Source of the DNA: Pseudomonas sp. LP_7_YM
GTDB lineage: Bacteria > Pseudomonadota > Gammaproteobacteria > Pseudomonadales > Pseudomonadaceae
NCBI RefSeq assembly: GCF_004364435.1
Contig: NZ_SOCT01000020.1
Location: forward strand, 1 to 46,248
Direction of reading: 5' to 3'
DNA: 46,248 nt
In this document: one piece after another, positions 24,013-33,869 of the stretch
Layout of the letters: the number at the start of each line of letters is the position of its first letter
Numbering within the stretch: position 1 is the stretch's first letter
Notes under the pieces: generated by a model
The model's database searches: none
The model's input: only the letters and a program-made list of their open reading frames with translations
What the model was told of the DNA's origin: nothing
Made by a program: the position numbers and the translations under genes

Positions 24013-25116
24013 ATGCATTTCACCATTCAACGCGAAGCCCTGTTGAAACCCCTGCAACTGGTCGCCGGCGTTGTTGAACGCCGCCAGACCTTGCCGGTTC
24101 TGTCTAACGTTTTGCTGGTCGTCCAGGGTCAGCAGCTGTCGTTGACCGGTACGGATCTGGAAGTTGAGCTGGTTGGTCGCGTGCAGTTGGAAGAGCCGGC
24201 CGAGCCGGGCGAGATCACCGTACCTGCGCGAAAGCTTATGGACATTTGCAAAAGTCTGCCGAACGATACGCTGATCGATATCAAGCTCGATGAGCAGAAA
24301 CTGATTGTCAAGGCTGGCCGCAGCCGCTTCACGCTATCGACTCTGCCTGCCAATGATTTCCCTACGGTGGAAGAAGGTCCGGGCTCGCTCACCTTCAATT
24401 TGGTGCAGAGCAAGCTTCGCCGCTTGATTGAACGTACCAGTTTTGCAATGGCTCAGCAGGATGTCCGGTACTACCTCAATGGCATGCTCATTGAAGTTCA
24501 GTCGGGCATATTGCGCGCGGTTGCCACTGATGGGCACCGGTTGGCGATGTGTTCCATGGCCGCGGAAATCGAACAAGCTGATCGTCATCAGGTGATTGTT
24601 CCACGCAAGGGCATTCTTGAACTCGCGCGGTTGCTTACAGAACAGGATGGATTGGTGAGCATCGTGTTGGGCCAGCACCACATTCGTGCTACCACCGGTG
24701 AGTTCACGTTTACCTCCAAGTTGGTCGATGGCAAATTTCCGGACTACGAACGAGTTCTGCCCAAGGGCGGCGACAAGTTGGTGGTGGGTGATCGCCAGGC
24801 GCTGCGCGAAGCTTTCAGCCGCACAGCGATTCTGTCCAACGAAAAATACCGTGGCATCCGTCTGCAGCTGGCCAGTGGACAGCTGAAAATCCAGGCGAAC
24901 AACCCCGAGCAGGAAGAGGCCGAGGAAGAGATCAGCGTCGATTACAACGGCGGCTCGCTGGAAATCGGCTTCAACGTAAGCTACCTGCTCGACGTTTTGG
25001 GGGTGATGACCACTGAACAGGTGCGTCTGATCCTTTCCGATTCCAATAGCAGCGCGTTGGTCCAGGAGTCGGGTAACGACGATTCGGCTTACGTTGTCAT
25101 GCCGATGCGCCTGTAA
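24013..25116 (+). CDS. dnaN: DNA polymerase III sliding clamp beta
   Basis: Ring-shaped processivity clamp. 367 aa with three repeated clamp folds (~1-125, 128-250, 251-367); the C-terminus YVVMPMRL is the conserved hydrophobic-cleft edge. It lies 35 bp after dnaA and is probably co-transcribed. Confidence 0.98.
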   Translation: MHFTIQREALLKPLQLVAGVVERRQTLPVLSNVLLVVQGQQLSLTGTDLEVELVGRVQLEEPAEPGEITVPARKLMDICKSLPNDTLIDIKLDEQKLIVKAGRSRFTLSTLPANDFPTVEEGPGSLTFNLVQSKLRRLIERTSFAMAQQDVRYYLNGMLIEVQSGILRAVATDGHRLAMCSMAAEIEQADRHQVIVPRKGILELARLLTEQDGLVSIVLGQHHIRATTGEFTFTSKLVDGKFPDYERVLPKGGDKLVVGDRQALREAFSRTAILSNEKYRGIRLQLASGQLKIQANNPEQEEAEEEISVDYNGGSLEIGFNVSYLLDVLGVMTTEQVRLILSDSNSSALVQESGNDDSAYVVMPMRL

Positions 25117-25130
25117 TCAGCAGCCAATAA

Positions 25131-26234
25131 ATGTCTCTCAGTCGCTTCTCGGTCACCGGGGTGCGCAATCTTCACCCGGTGACCCTCTCTCCGTCTACCC
25201 GTATCAATATTCTCTATGGCGCCAATGGCAGTGGGAAAACCAGTGTCCTGGAAGCCATACATTTATTAGGTCTTGCGCGATCGTTTCGTAGCATTCGCCT
25301 TCAACCTGTCATTCAATACGAACAACCTGCATGCACGGTGTTTGGTCAAGTCGAACTTGCTGAAGGTGGCTCAAGTAATCTCGGAATTTCAAGAGATCGC
25401 CAAGGAAACTTTCAGATTCGCATCGACGGGCAAAACGCCAAAAGTGCTGCTCAACTGGCCGAAACGTTACCCTTACAACTGATCAATCCGGACAGCTTTC
25501 GCTTGCTCGAAGGTGCGCCGAAGATTCGTAGACAGTTTCTGGATTGGGGAGTGTTCCACGTGGAACCTCGCTTTATGTCTACTTGGCAGCGCTTGCAGAA
25601 GGCCTTGAGGCAGCGGAACTCGTGGCTTCGGCATGGTACACTTGACGACGCGTCACAGGCGGCCTGGGACAGGGAACTGTGCGTCGCCAGTGCCGAAATT
25701 GATGAGTTCCGCCGGACCTATATAAAGGCGTTGAAACCAGTCTTTGAGCAAACCTTAAGCGAGTTGGTGCAGCTCGAAGGTTTGACGCTGAGTTATTACC
25801 GCGGATGGGATAAAGAGAAAGACTTGAGCATCGTGCTCGCCTCGTCTCTTCACCGTGATCAGCAGATGGGTCATACGCAAGCGGGCCCCCAAAGAGCTGA
25901 CCTGCGCCTGAGACTCGGCGGTCACAATGCTGCAGATATCCTTTCACGCGGACAGCAAAAGCTTGTGGTCTGCGCATTGCGTATTGCCCAAGGGCATCTT
26001 GTAAGCCAGGCCCGTCGCGGCCAATGTATTTATCTCGTCGATGATCTCCCGTCGGAGCTCGACGAGCATCACCGCAGCGCACTTTGTCGCTTGCTGGAAG
26101 AATTACACTGCCAGGTATTTATCACCTGTGTAGATCATGAATTGTTGCGGGAAGGCTGGCAGACGGAAACGCCAGTTGTTTTGTTCCACGTGGAACACGG
26201 CAGTATCACCCAGACCCACGACCATCGGGAGTGA
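25131..26234 (+). CDS. recF: DNA replication and repair protein RecF
   Basis: SMC-like ATPase that loads RecA at gaps with RecOR. 367 aa. Walker A is GANGSGKTS (~30-38); the ABC signature region is NAADILSRGQQKLVVCALR and Walker B is YLVDDLPSELDEHHR. Two parS palindromes (25552-25567, 26182-26197) are embedded in the coding sequence, both encoding Phe-His-Val-Glu. It lies 14 bp after dnaN and 4 bp before gyrB. Confidence 0.97.
   Translation: MSLSRFSVTGVRNLHPVTLSPSTRINILYGANGSGKTSVLEAIHLLGLARSFRSIRLQPVIQYEQPACTVFGQVELAEGGSSNLGISRDRQGNFQIRIDGQNAKSAAQLAETLPLQLINPDSFRLLEGAPKIRRQFLDWGVFHVEPRFMSTWQRLQKALRQRNSWLRHGTLDDASQAAWDRELCVASAEIDEFRRTYIKALKPVFEQTLSELVQLEGLTLSYYRGWDKEKDLSIVLASSLHRDQQMGHTQAGPQRADLRLRLGGHNAADILSRGQQKLVVCALRIAQGHLVSQARRGQCIYLVDDLPSELDEHHRSALCRLLEELHCQVFITCVDHELLREGWQTETPVVLFHVEHGSITQTHDHRE
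25552..25567. promoter_or_regulatory. parS site 1 (ParB loading site)
   Basis: TGTTCCACGTGGAACC carries the 14-bp perfect palindrome GTTCCACGTGGAAC of bacterial parS, with the last outer base departing from symmetry. It lies inside recF, about 11.5 kb from parB. Confidence 0.93.
26182..26197. promoter_or_regulatory. parS site 2 (ParB loading site)
   Basis: TGTTCCACGTGGAACA is a perfect 16-bp parS palindrome near the 3' end of recF, 41 bp upstream of the gyrB start codon and 630 bp from parS site 1. Confidence 0.95.
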
Positions 26235-26238
26235 ATGC

Positions 26239-28656
26239 ATGAGCGAAAATCAAACGTACGACTCTTCCAGCATTAAAGTGCTGAAAGGGCTAGATGCCGT
26301 ACGCAAGCGTCCCGGTATGTACATCGGCGATACAGACGATGGCAGCGGTCTTCACCACATGGTATTTGAGGTAGTCGATAACTCTATCGATGAAGCATTG
26401 GCTGGCCATTGCGACGATATCAGCATCATCATCCATCCGGACGAATCCATCACCGTGCGCGACAACGGGCGCGGCATTCCGGTGGACGTGCATAAAGAGG
26501 AAGGCGTCTCTGCAGCCGAAGTCATCATGACCGTTCTGCACGCCGGCGGTAAATTCGATGACAACTCCTACAAAGTCTCCGGCGGTCTGCACGGTGTAGG
26601 TGTGTCGGTTGTGAACGCGCTCTCGGAAGAACTGAACCTGACCGTTCGCCGCAGCGGCAAGATCTGGGAACAAACATACATTCACGGCGTACCCCAAGAG
26701 CCGATGAAGATCGTTGGCGACAGCGATAGCACGGGTACCGAGATCCATTTCAAGCCATCGGCCGACACCTTCAAGAACATCCATTTCAGTTGGGACATCC
26801 TGGCCAAACGGATTCGCGAACTGTCCTTCCTTAACTCTGGCGTTGGGATAGTCCTCAAGGACGAGCGCAGTGGCAAGGAAGAGTTGTTCAAGTACGAAGG
26901 CGGCCTGCGTGCATTTGTTGAGTACCTGAACACTAACAAGACACCGGTTAACCAGATTTTCCACTTCAACATCCAGCGTGATGATGGCGTTGGCGTGGAG
27001 ATCGCTCTGCAATGGAATGACAGTTTCAACGAGAACCTGTTGTGCTTTACCAACAACATTCCACAGCGCGATGGCGGTACTCACTTGGTGGGTTTCCGTT
27101 CCGCGCTGACGCGTAACCTGAACAACTATATCGAGCAGGAAGGTCTGGCGAAGAAGCACAAAGTCGCGACCACCGGTGACGATGCTCGCGAAGGTTTAAC
27201 TGCGATCATCTCGGTGAAAGTACCAGATCCGAAGTTCAGCTCGCAGACCAAGGACAAGCTGGTTTCGTCTGAAGTGAAGACTGCAGTCGAACAAGAGATG
27301 GGCAAGCACTTTTCCGACTTCCTGTTGGAAAACCCCAACGAAGCCAAAGCCGTTGTCGGCAAAATGATCGATGCCGCACGTGCACGTGAAGCTGCTCGAA
27401 AAGCGCGCGAAATGACGCGTCGTAAAGGTGCGCTGGATATCGCCGGATTGCCGGGCAAATTGGCTGACTGCCAGGAAAAGGACCCTGCTCTCTCCGAACT
27501 GTATCTGGTGGAAGGTGACTCTGCTGGCGGTTCAGCCAAGCAGGGTCGCAACCGTAAGACTCAAGCCATCCTGCCACTTAAGGGCAAGATCCTGAACGTA
27601 GAAAAAGCCCGCTTCGACAAGATGATTTCGTCGCAGGAAGTTGGTACGTTGATTACGGCGTTGGGTTGCGGTATCGGGCGCGATGAGTACAACATCAATA
27701 AGCTGCGCTACCACAACATCATCATCATGACCGATGCTGACGTCGATGGTTCGCACATCCGCACCCTGCTGTTGACCTTCTTCTTCCGGCAGCTGCCGGA
27801 ACTGGTCGAGCGTGGCTACATCTACATCGCGCAGCCGCCGCTGTACAAGGTCAAGAAAGGCAAGCAGGAGCAGTACATCAAAGACGACGACGCCATGGAA
27901 GAGTACATGACGCAGTCGGCCCTGGAAGATGCGAGCCTGCACCTGAACGAATCGGCCCCGGGTATTTCCGGAGCAGCATTGGAAAAACTGGTCAACGATT
28001 TCCGCATGGTCATGAAGACCCTCAAGCGTCTGTCGCGCCTGTATCCACAGGAGTTGACCGAGCATTTCGTGTACCTGCCGCCAGTGTCCATGGATCAGCT
28101 TTCGGATCACGGCGCCATGCAGGAATGGCTGGCCAAGTTTGATGAGCGTCTGCGTGTCGGCGAGAAGTCAGGCCTGGTTTACAAAGCCAGCCTGCGCGAG
28201 GATCGGGAGCGTAATGTCTGGCTGCCGGAGGTCGAGTTGATCTCTCACGGCCTGTCCAACTATGTCACCTTCAATCGCGACTTCTTCGGCAGTAACGATT
28301 ACAAAACCGTGACGGCTCTGGGTCTGCAGATCAGCACCCTTCTTGAAGAAGGCGCCTACGTGCAACGTGGCGAGCGTAAGAAGCCTGTCACCGCGTTCAA
28401 GGACGCCCTCGCCTGGCTGATGGCCGAAAGCACCAAGCGTCATACCATCCAGCGATACAAAGGACTTGGCGAGATGAACCCGGATCAACTGTGGGAAACC
28501 ACGATGGACCCTACCGTTCGGCGTATGCTGAAGGTCACCATCGAAGACGCGATTGCTGCCGATCAAATCTTCAATACGTTGATGGGCGATGCCGTTGAAC
28601 CGCGTCGCGACTTCATTGAGGCCAACGCGCTGGCGGTATCCAACCTGGACTTCTAA
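26239..28656 (+). CDS. gyrB: DNA gyrase subunit B
   Basis: ATPase subunit of gyrase, which introduces negative supercoils. 805 aa from the ATG at 26239 (MSENQTYDSSSIKVLKGLDA); the open frame extends upstream into recF but this start follows recF by 4 bp. GHKL motifs VVDNSIDEALAGHCD and DNGRGIPVDVH lie near 40-80, and the TOPRIM motifs EGDSAGGSAKQGR (~425) and DADVDGSHI (~500). The C-terminal gamma-proteobacterial insert and QRYKGLGEMNPDQLWETT are present. A strong terminator follows. Confidence 0.98.
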   Translation: MSENQTYDSSSIKVLKGLDAVRKRPGMYIGDTDDGSGLHHMVFEVVDNSIDEALAGHCDDISIIIHPDESITVRDNGRGIPVDVHKEEGVSAAEVIMTVLHAGGKFDDNSYKVSGGLHGVGVSVVNALSEELNLTVRRSGKIWEQTYIHGVPQEPMKIVGDSDSTGTEIHFKPSADTFKNIHFSWDILAKRIRELSFLNSGVGIVLKDERSGKEELFKYEGGLRAFVEYLNTNKTPVNQIFHFNIQRDDGVGVEIALQWNDSFNENLLCFTNNIPQRDGGTHLVGFRSALTRNLNNYIEQEGLAKKHKVATTGDDAREGLTAIISVKVPDPKFSSQTKDKLVSSEVKTAVEQEMGKHFSDFLLENPNEAKAVVGKMIDAARAREAARKAREMTRRKGALDIAGLPGKLADCQEKDPALSELYLVEGDSAGGSAKQGRNRKTQAILPLKGKILNVEKARFDKMISSQEVGTLITALGCGIGRDEYNINKLRYHNIIIMTDADVDGSHIRTLLLTFFFRQLPELVERGYIYIAQPPLYKVKKGKQEQYIKDDDAMEEYMTQSALEDASLHLNESAPGISGAALEKLVNDFRMVMKTLKRLSRLYPQELTEHFVYLPPVSMDQLSDHGAMQEWLAKFDERLRVGEKSGLVYKASLREDRERNVWLPEVELISHGLSNYVTFNRDFFGSNDYKTVTALGLQISTLLEEGAYVQRGERKKPVTAFKDALAWLMAESTKRHTIQRYKGLGEMNPDQLWETTMDPTVRRMLKVTIEDAIAADQIFNTLMGDAVEPRRDFIEANALAVSNLDF

Positions 28657-28716
28657 ACATTTGTCGATGGGCACATTAAGTGTCGCGAGTGGGCGGGTTA
28701 TTGTCGCTCTCTAATG

Positions 28717-28747
28717 AAACCCCCCCGGCCTCGTGCCGGGGTTTTTC
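28717..28747 (+). terminator. Rho-independent terminator of gyrB
   Basis: CCCCGGC (28723-28729) pairs with GCCGGGG (28735-28741), followed by TTTTT (28742-28746), 60-90 bp after the gyrB stop. It marks the end of the conserved core; the accessory island begins to its right. Confidence 0.93.
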
Positions 28748-29192
28748 TATGTATTGATCTATAAATATGGCCCAATGATCGTCATTCCCTCGAATGGAAA
28801 GACCAGGGTCATCCGGCCCAGGGCGAGCATGCTTAAGGTCGAGCAGATGGTGAGTTGCCAAGCCTCAGTGGGAAGATATGCGTCAGGACTTTCGTTCAAA
28901 GGGTTGGCTCAGCAACAGACGACTCGGAAATACCGCGATCCAGACACATTGGTAAATGCTTCGGAAAATGTACAAAGTCACTCGAGGGTAGTACCAGAAG
29001 CTGCTGGGCTCTAGAAGCACCGGGCCACACCTTCGCTTGGATTGCAGCGATGCTTCTCGTAGCTTCTGTAATTTGATAGGCGCGGCTTGTTAGGTTTACC
29101 GCACAGCGTAATCGGTAGCTCTTTCTCGCACCCATATCTATCAGTTTCTGTGGGGGGCGAGTTGCTCGAATACAAAAAAGTGAGAATAAGGT
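28748..29192. other. Gene-free junction between gyrB and the defence island
   Basis: I see no convincing gene here. Short open frames on both strands (for example 28733-29014 plus, 28676-28861 minus) match no family I know and lack ribosome-binding sites. No integrase, tRNA or clear direct repeat marks an attachment site. The promoter of the following operon should lie in the last ~150 bp. Confidence 0.6.
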
Positions 29193-30443
29193 GTGAGTAG
29201 CAAACCAACGAAAACAATGATTTCTCTCTTCAGTGGAGCAGGTGGGCTGGATCTTGGATTGAGCGCGGCCGGATTTACCAACAAATTATGTGTGGAAATC
29301 GACGAAATTGCTCAACAGACGCTTACCTTAAATCATCCAAAATGGAAAATAGCTTGTCCTGGCGATATCCACGCATTAACACCTAGCGAATTGCTAAAAC
29401 AAGCAAATCTTAAGCCTAGAGAACTCACCCTCCTCGCTGGCGGGCCGCCATGCCAACCTTTCTCTAAGTCCGGATATTGGGCAACAGGGGATACAAATCG
29501 TCTGATGGATCCACGAGCTAGAACGTTAAAAGCTTATTTAGATATCGTCCGTGAAGCTCAACCGAAAGTTATTTTGCTTGAAAATGTCAAAGGCATAGCC
29601 TTCTCAGAGAAGGATGAAGGTTTACAGCTTTTGATAAATGAACTAAACAATATCAATAGAGCAAAAAAAACCAACTACAAACCTCATGTAATTACAGTGA
29701 ATGCCGCTGATTATGGAGTACCTCAATCAAGAGAACGTGTATTCATTCTTGCTAGTAGGGATGGTATGCACTTCAATACTCCAGCGCCCACACATTTCGA
29801 TCCTGAAAAATCTCAGGGTAAAGGCTTGCCCTATTTAACATCATGGGATGCGATTGGCGACCTGGACGTTGATATTTGGACTGATGATGTTAAACCTTCA
29901 GGAAAATGGGCTGATCTACTGCCAACAATACCCGAAGGGCAAAACTACCTGTGGCACACAGAAAAGATGGGGGGACTACCGCTGTTTGGTTGGCGAACAC
30001 GGTTTTGGTCGTTTCTTCTAAAGCTAGCCAAAGATAAGCCAAGCTGGACGATTCAGGCTCAGCCTGGCCCTGCAACAGGCCCTTTTCACTGGCAAGGAAG
30101 ATTGCTGTCGGTTCGTGAACTCGCCCGAATCCAAACCTTCCCAGATGACTACATGTTTGCAGGAGATCGACGTGCTGCTCACATCCAGATCGGCAATGCG
30201 GTCCCTCCGGCGATTGGGGAGCTTTTTGGATTGGAAATACGGAGTCAACTTCTTGGGGAGCGAGTTCGTAGAAAGCTAAAGCTCATTCCTGAAAAAAGGA
30301 CTGACTGTCCATCACCGGAAAAGCCAAAATCGGTACCGAAAAAGTATTTGTCATTAAGTGGCGCTCACGATGCCCACCCCGGAACAGGGAAAGGTCCTGG
30401 AGCACAAAAACGCGAACAGAAGGAACACGTCCATGCCAGATAG
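29193..30443 (+). CDS. drmMII: C5-cytosine DNA methyltransferase, DISARM-associated (DrmMII-like)
   Basis: Transfers a methyl group from S-adenosylmethionine to cytosine C5. 416 aa from GTG at 29193; an ATG at 29217 is possible but has no ribosome-binding site. Motif I LFSGAGGLDLGL (~12-23), motif IV GGPPCQPFSKSGYW (~82-95, catalytic Cys in PCQ), motif VI ENVKGI (~130), motif VIII QSRERVFIL (~177) and motif X QIGNAVPPAIGE (~331) are all present in order, so it should be active. A basic ~50-residue tail follows motif X. It is noticeably AT-rich compared with the core. The stop overlaps the drmA start by 11 bp, so it is translationally tied to drmA and probably marks self DNA for the system. 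A solitary restriction-type role is the alternative. Confidence 0.87.
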   Translation: MSSKPTKTMISLFSGAGGLDLGLSAAGFTNKLCVEIDEIAQQTLTLNHPKWKIACPGDIHALTPSELLKQANLKPRELTLLAGGPPCQPFSKSGYWATGDTNRLMDPRARTLKAYLDIVREAQPKVILLENVKGIAFSEKDEGLQLLINELNNINRAKKTNYKPHVITVNAADYGVPQSRERVFILASRDGMHFNTPAPTHFDPEKSQGKGLPYLTSWDAIGDLDVDIWTDDVKPSGKWADLLPTIPEGQNYLWHTEKMGGLPLFGWRTRFWSFLLKLAKDKPSWTIQAQPGPATGPFHWQGRLLSVRELARIQTFPDDYMFAGDRRAAHIQIGNAVPPAIGELFGLEIRSQLLGERVRRKLKLIPEKRTDCPSPEKPKSVPKKYLSLSGAHDAHPGTGKGPGAQKREQKEHVHAR

Positions 30444-33400
30444 CAGCAAACGAGAGTCACGCTCACGAATTCTCAAAGCGCTTGAGCGTGAGTTAATGGG
30501 CCCCTCTTCTACGGATGAGGTAATCACTGAATTTCCAACCACTCGTTATGTTGTTGGACGGCTGGCACCTTTGAAGTCAGAGATTCCAGAACTGGAGCAC
30601 GACCAGATTGCTGCCGGGAACGATGATGATGAAGGCGGTGAATACGAGCCTCAACCACCGCTCATTGGGGGCTTTAGCCCTTCCTCCATGGGGCTCTCAT
30701 TCCTCATATCCCAAGATACTCAAACAATGAATGCCAGAGCTTCGTGGGGCGACTACAGACGCGAAAAGGATGAGTCCAAAGGTGGAACCTATTGGAAGCG
30801 TTACCAGAGGTCAGTTTCAGTAGAGACTATCCCTGTTGACACAATCGGCAAACTCAAGCCAATCGCCCTATCTAAGTCCATTGCTCCAGCCTCTATAATC
30901 ATTACACCGGAAGGTTTCCGAGGGCCTGGGGAGAATGGCGATGGAGACGCTCATGTATTCCTCGAAGGAGTCGTCCACCATATCGATGGGGCCAAAGCAA
31001 TTAGTCTGTTCCTAGTTAACAGGCGACCAAAAGGTGACGATTCCGATAGGGCAAAAGATCAGCAATGGTTGATGCAGCCTAAACTAGAACTGTTTTCAGC
31101 TGAAAAAACCCCCATATTTGTAGCTAAGGATTTTGATAGGGAAATTTCACAAGATCCAGAAATTACTACGGCCAACATGCTCTATCGGGATGCGAAAGAA
31201 TTTGCAACTGGCCATGGAGTAGCCGCTGGCTGGGACGGGGTGAACGCTACGCGTGATCGTGCCAGCGTCCTGTTTACCGATTTTATCCCCAACTCCGAAG
31301 TGCCAAGCTTAATCGCTCAAAGTGGAGATATTCCCGATCTGAATCTGGATATGTGGCAACTGAGCAGGTGCAGCTCCCCTACAGACGTATTCAACGCTAT
31401 CGAACCGCTGCTCTCAGCGTATGACCAATGGATTAAAGATAGAAAACAAGACGCAAAAAACGCGCCCTTTGTTTCCACATCAGAGAACCGGGATACAGCA
31501 AAAGTTCTCATAGAAGCGTGCGAAGACGCTGCTCGAAGAATGCGCGAAGGTTTAGAACTCATCAAAAATGAATCGAAGGCCTTTGAAGCATTTTTGTTTG
31601 CCAACTACGTTATGTGGGATCAGCGCATTCACGCCATTTGGGCAGGCAGAAATCGAGACAAAGGGCAAATTGTCGGAGCGCCTACTGACTTTGATATGCC
31701 AAACAACCGTACGTGGCGACCATTTCAAATGGGCTTTATTTTGCTCAATATTGCGAGCATGGTGAATAAGCCTAAAACGGGTGAAAAGATTGCATCAGAT
31801 CGAAAACTTGTTGATTTGCTGTGGTTCCCAACAGGTGGCGGTAAAACGGAAGCCTATCTCGGCTTAGCAGCGTTCACATTGGCGTATCGACGTTTACGCG
31901 GCGACGTAAATGGTCTTGATTCTAGCGCCGGTGTAACCATTATCATGCGTTACACACTGCGTCTGCTGACGGTGCAGCAATTTCAACGTGCGACCGCGTT
32001 GATCTGCGCCTGTGAGTTGGTACGCAAAAGTGACCCTGGTAAGTGGGGCTACGAACCCTTCAAAATTGGCCTATGGGTCGGGAAAGCTACCACGCCCAAT
32101 GACGCCAAAGCATCTGGCAAGGCGCTGGAAGATTTGGAAGAAGGCAAGAAACCACGGGACGGTAGTCCAGTACAGTTAGTTTCATGCCCCCGTTGCGGCA
32201 CCTCATTGGTAACCCCACAAGGCAAGCCAGAAAACCAAACTTACGATTTCGATAACGCCAGGTTAAGAACGCTCGTTCGCTGCCCCAATCCAAAATGTGA
32301 ATTTTGTGCCCGCCGTTCTAACGACCAAGGTCTACCGGTAGTAGTGGTCGATGATGAAATTTATCGCGAATGTCCATCATTGGTTATCGCCACGGTGGAC
32401 AAATTTGCCCGCATGCCATTCAAGGGTGAAACGCAGGCACTGTTCGGATTGCGAGATAGATACAGCCCAACCTACGGGCACCTGACGCCTGCTCACGGCG
32501 AAAAACCCAATCAACGAGTGGTAAAAGACGATCAACCGGCACGCCGATTAGTGCCGCCAGAATTGATCATTCAGGACGAACTACATCTGATTTCTGGCCC
32601 ACTCGGTACCATGGTCGGCCTATATGAAACAGCCGTTGATTTTTTAACCCGCATTGAAACCGAAACAGGGGTCTCAGTTCCGGCAAAGATCATTGCTTCC
32701 ACTGCCACAATACGCCGCGCTCGCGAGCAAATTCGCCAACTCTATAACCGCGATCTGGCTATCTTCCCGGCGAGTGGTTTGTCATCCAAAGATTCCTTCT
32801 TTGCCAAAGAGCAGGAAATCAAAGAGGACGACGATAAGACTGCCGGTCGATTGTATGTGGGCTTGAACGCGCCAGGCTCCAGCACCAAAACCTTGCTCGT
32901 TCGCGTATATGCAGCGCTGCTGGCGGCCGGTGAGGCGGAAATCACCCGTGACCATGAAGCGGCAGATCCCTACGCAACGGTTGTAGGCTATTTTAATAGC
33001 CTTCGCGCACTAGGTGGTGCACGCCGGCTGGTTGAAGACGACATAAAAAAACGTCTTCGTTATTTAGCTCAACAAAGAGGTTTTCCTCAGCGTTATATCA
33101 ATGACCCAGACGAGTTGACCAGTCGACTCGATTCCTGGCGAATTCCCGGCTTGTTAAAAAGGCTTGATAACAAATTCCCGCGCGAAAAAGACAAGCAGTA
33201 CCCCGTCGATGTCCTGCTAGCCACCAACATGATTTCCGTAGGCGTGGATATCGATCGACTGGGCTTGATGGTTGTTACGGGCCAACCTAAAAGTACCTCC
33301 GAATATATCCAAGCTACCAGTCGGGTGGGCCGAAAGCATCCTGGTTTGGTGATCACCATGTACAACTGGCTTGGTACGCGTGATCTTTCTCACTACGAAC

Positions 33401-33864
33401 ATTTCCGAGCTTACCATGCGGCGCTTTATCGATACGTTGAGGCCATCAGCGTCACACCTTTTTCGTCACGAGCTTTGGATAGAGGCTTACTTGGTGCCTT
33501 TGCTGCCATGCAGCGCCTGGGTGGGCAAAACATGGCTCGTGAAGTTCAAGCCCAAAATTTTGATCCGGCTTTGCCCAGCACAGATCTGATGATCACAAAT
33601 ATCACCCTGCGCGCGGCAGATCTGGTGGGTAAGAAAAACGCCAAACTGGTAAATGATCGACTGATGTCGAGCCGCGATGATTGGGCGCACTACGCCGATG
33701 ATCTTTTGCGCTATTCCTGGCTGAAAAGTGGTGAACGCCCCCCAAATAACTCCCGCGTATTACTTAAAACATCGGGGACGGATAACGAAGGCCAATGGAC
33801 AACGCCAGGATCGTTGCGCGAAGTTGAACCCACCGCAGCATTTTATCTTAGTGACGAGGAGTAA
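30433..33864 (+). CDS. drmA: DISARM helicase DrmA
   Basis: Superfamily 2 helicase of the DISARM anti-phage core. 1143 aa from the ATG at 30433, chosen because AAGGA lies 8 nt upstream; the frame is open back to 30358. Walker A FPTGGGKTEA lies at ~464-473, the DEXH box IIQDELHLISGP at ~712-723, SATIRRA at ~755, and motifs V-VI LATNMISVGVDIDRLGL and YIQATSRVGRKHPG at ~930-970. A CxxC pair (CPRCG ~585) and CPNPKCEFC (~616) form a likely zinc site between the helicase halves. It lies 5 bp before drmB. In DISARM, DrmA with DrmB engages DNA and is essential for protection. Confidence 0.92.
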   Translation: MPDSSKRESRSRILKALERELMGPSSTDEVITEFPTTRYVVGRLAPLKSEIPELEHDQIAAGNDDDEGGEYEPQPPLIGGFSPSSMGLSFLISQDTQTMNARASWGDYRREKDESKGGTYWKRYQRSVSVETIPVDTIGKLKPIALSKSIAPASIIITPEGFRGPGENGDGDAHVFLEGVVHHIDGAKAISLFLVNRRPKGDDSDRAKDQQWLMQPKLELFSAEKTPIFVAKDFDREISQDPEITTANMLYRDAKEFATGHGVAAGWDGVNATRDRASVLFTDFIPNSEVPSLIAQSGDIPDLNLDMWQLSRCSSPTDVFNAIEPLLSAYDQWIKDRKQDAKNAPFVSTSENRDTAKVLIEACEDAARRMREGLELIKNESKAFEAFLFANYVMWDQRIHAIWAGRNRDKGQIVGAPTDFDMPNNRTWRPFQMGFILLNIASMVNKPKTGEKIASDRKLVDLLWFPTGGGKTEAYLGLAAFTLAYRRLRGDVNGLDSSAGVTIIMRYTLRLLTVQQFQRATALICACELVRKSDPGKWGYEPFKIGLWVGKATTPNDAKASGKALEDLEEGKKPRDGSPVQLVSCPRCGTSLVTPQGKPENQTYDFDNARLRTLVRCPNPKCEFCARRSNDQGLPVVVVDDEIYRECPSLVIATVDKFARMPFKGETQALFGLRDRYSPTYGHLTPAHGEKPNQRVVKDDQPARRLVPPELIIQDELHLISGPLGTMVGLYETAVDFLTRIETETGVSVPAKIIASTATIRRAREQIRQLYNRDLAIFPASGLSSKDSFFAKEQEIKEDDDKTAGRLYVGLNAPGSSTKTLLVRVYAALLAAGEAEITRDHEAADPYATVVGYFNSLRALGGARRLVEDDIKKRLRYLAQQRGFPQRYINDPDELTSRLDSWRIPGLLKRLDNKFPREKDKQYPVDVLLATNMISVGVDIDRLGLMVVTGQPKSTSEYIQATSRVGRKHPGLVITMYNWLGTRDLSHYEHFRAYHAALYRYVEAISVTPFSSRALDRGLLGAFAAMQRLGGQNMAREVQAQNFDPALPSTDLMITNITLRAADLVGKKNAKLVNDRLMSSRDDWAHYADDLLRYSWLKSGERPPNNSRVLLKTSGTDNEGQWTTPGSLREVEPTAAFYLSDEE

Positions 33865-33869
33865 CACGA

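Noticed and set aside
28733..29014. 93-codon plus-strand frame after gyrB
   Set aside because: It begins inside the gyrB terminator stem, lacks a ribosome-binding site and has no recognisable motif.
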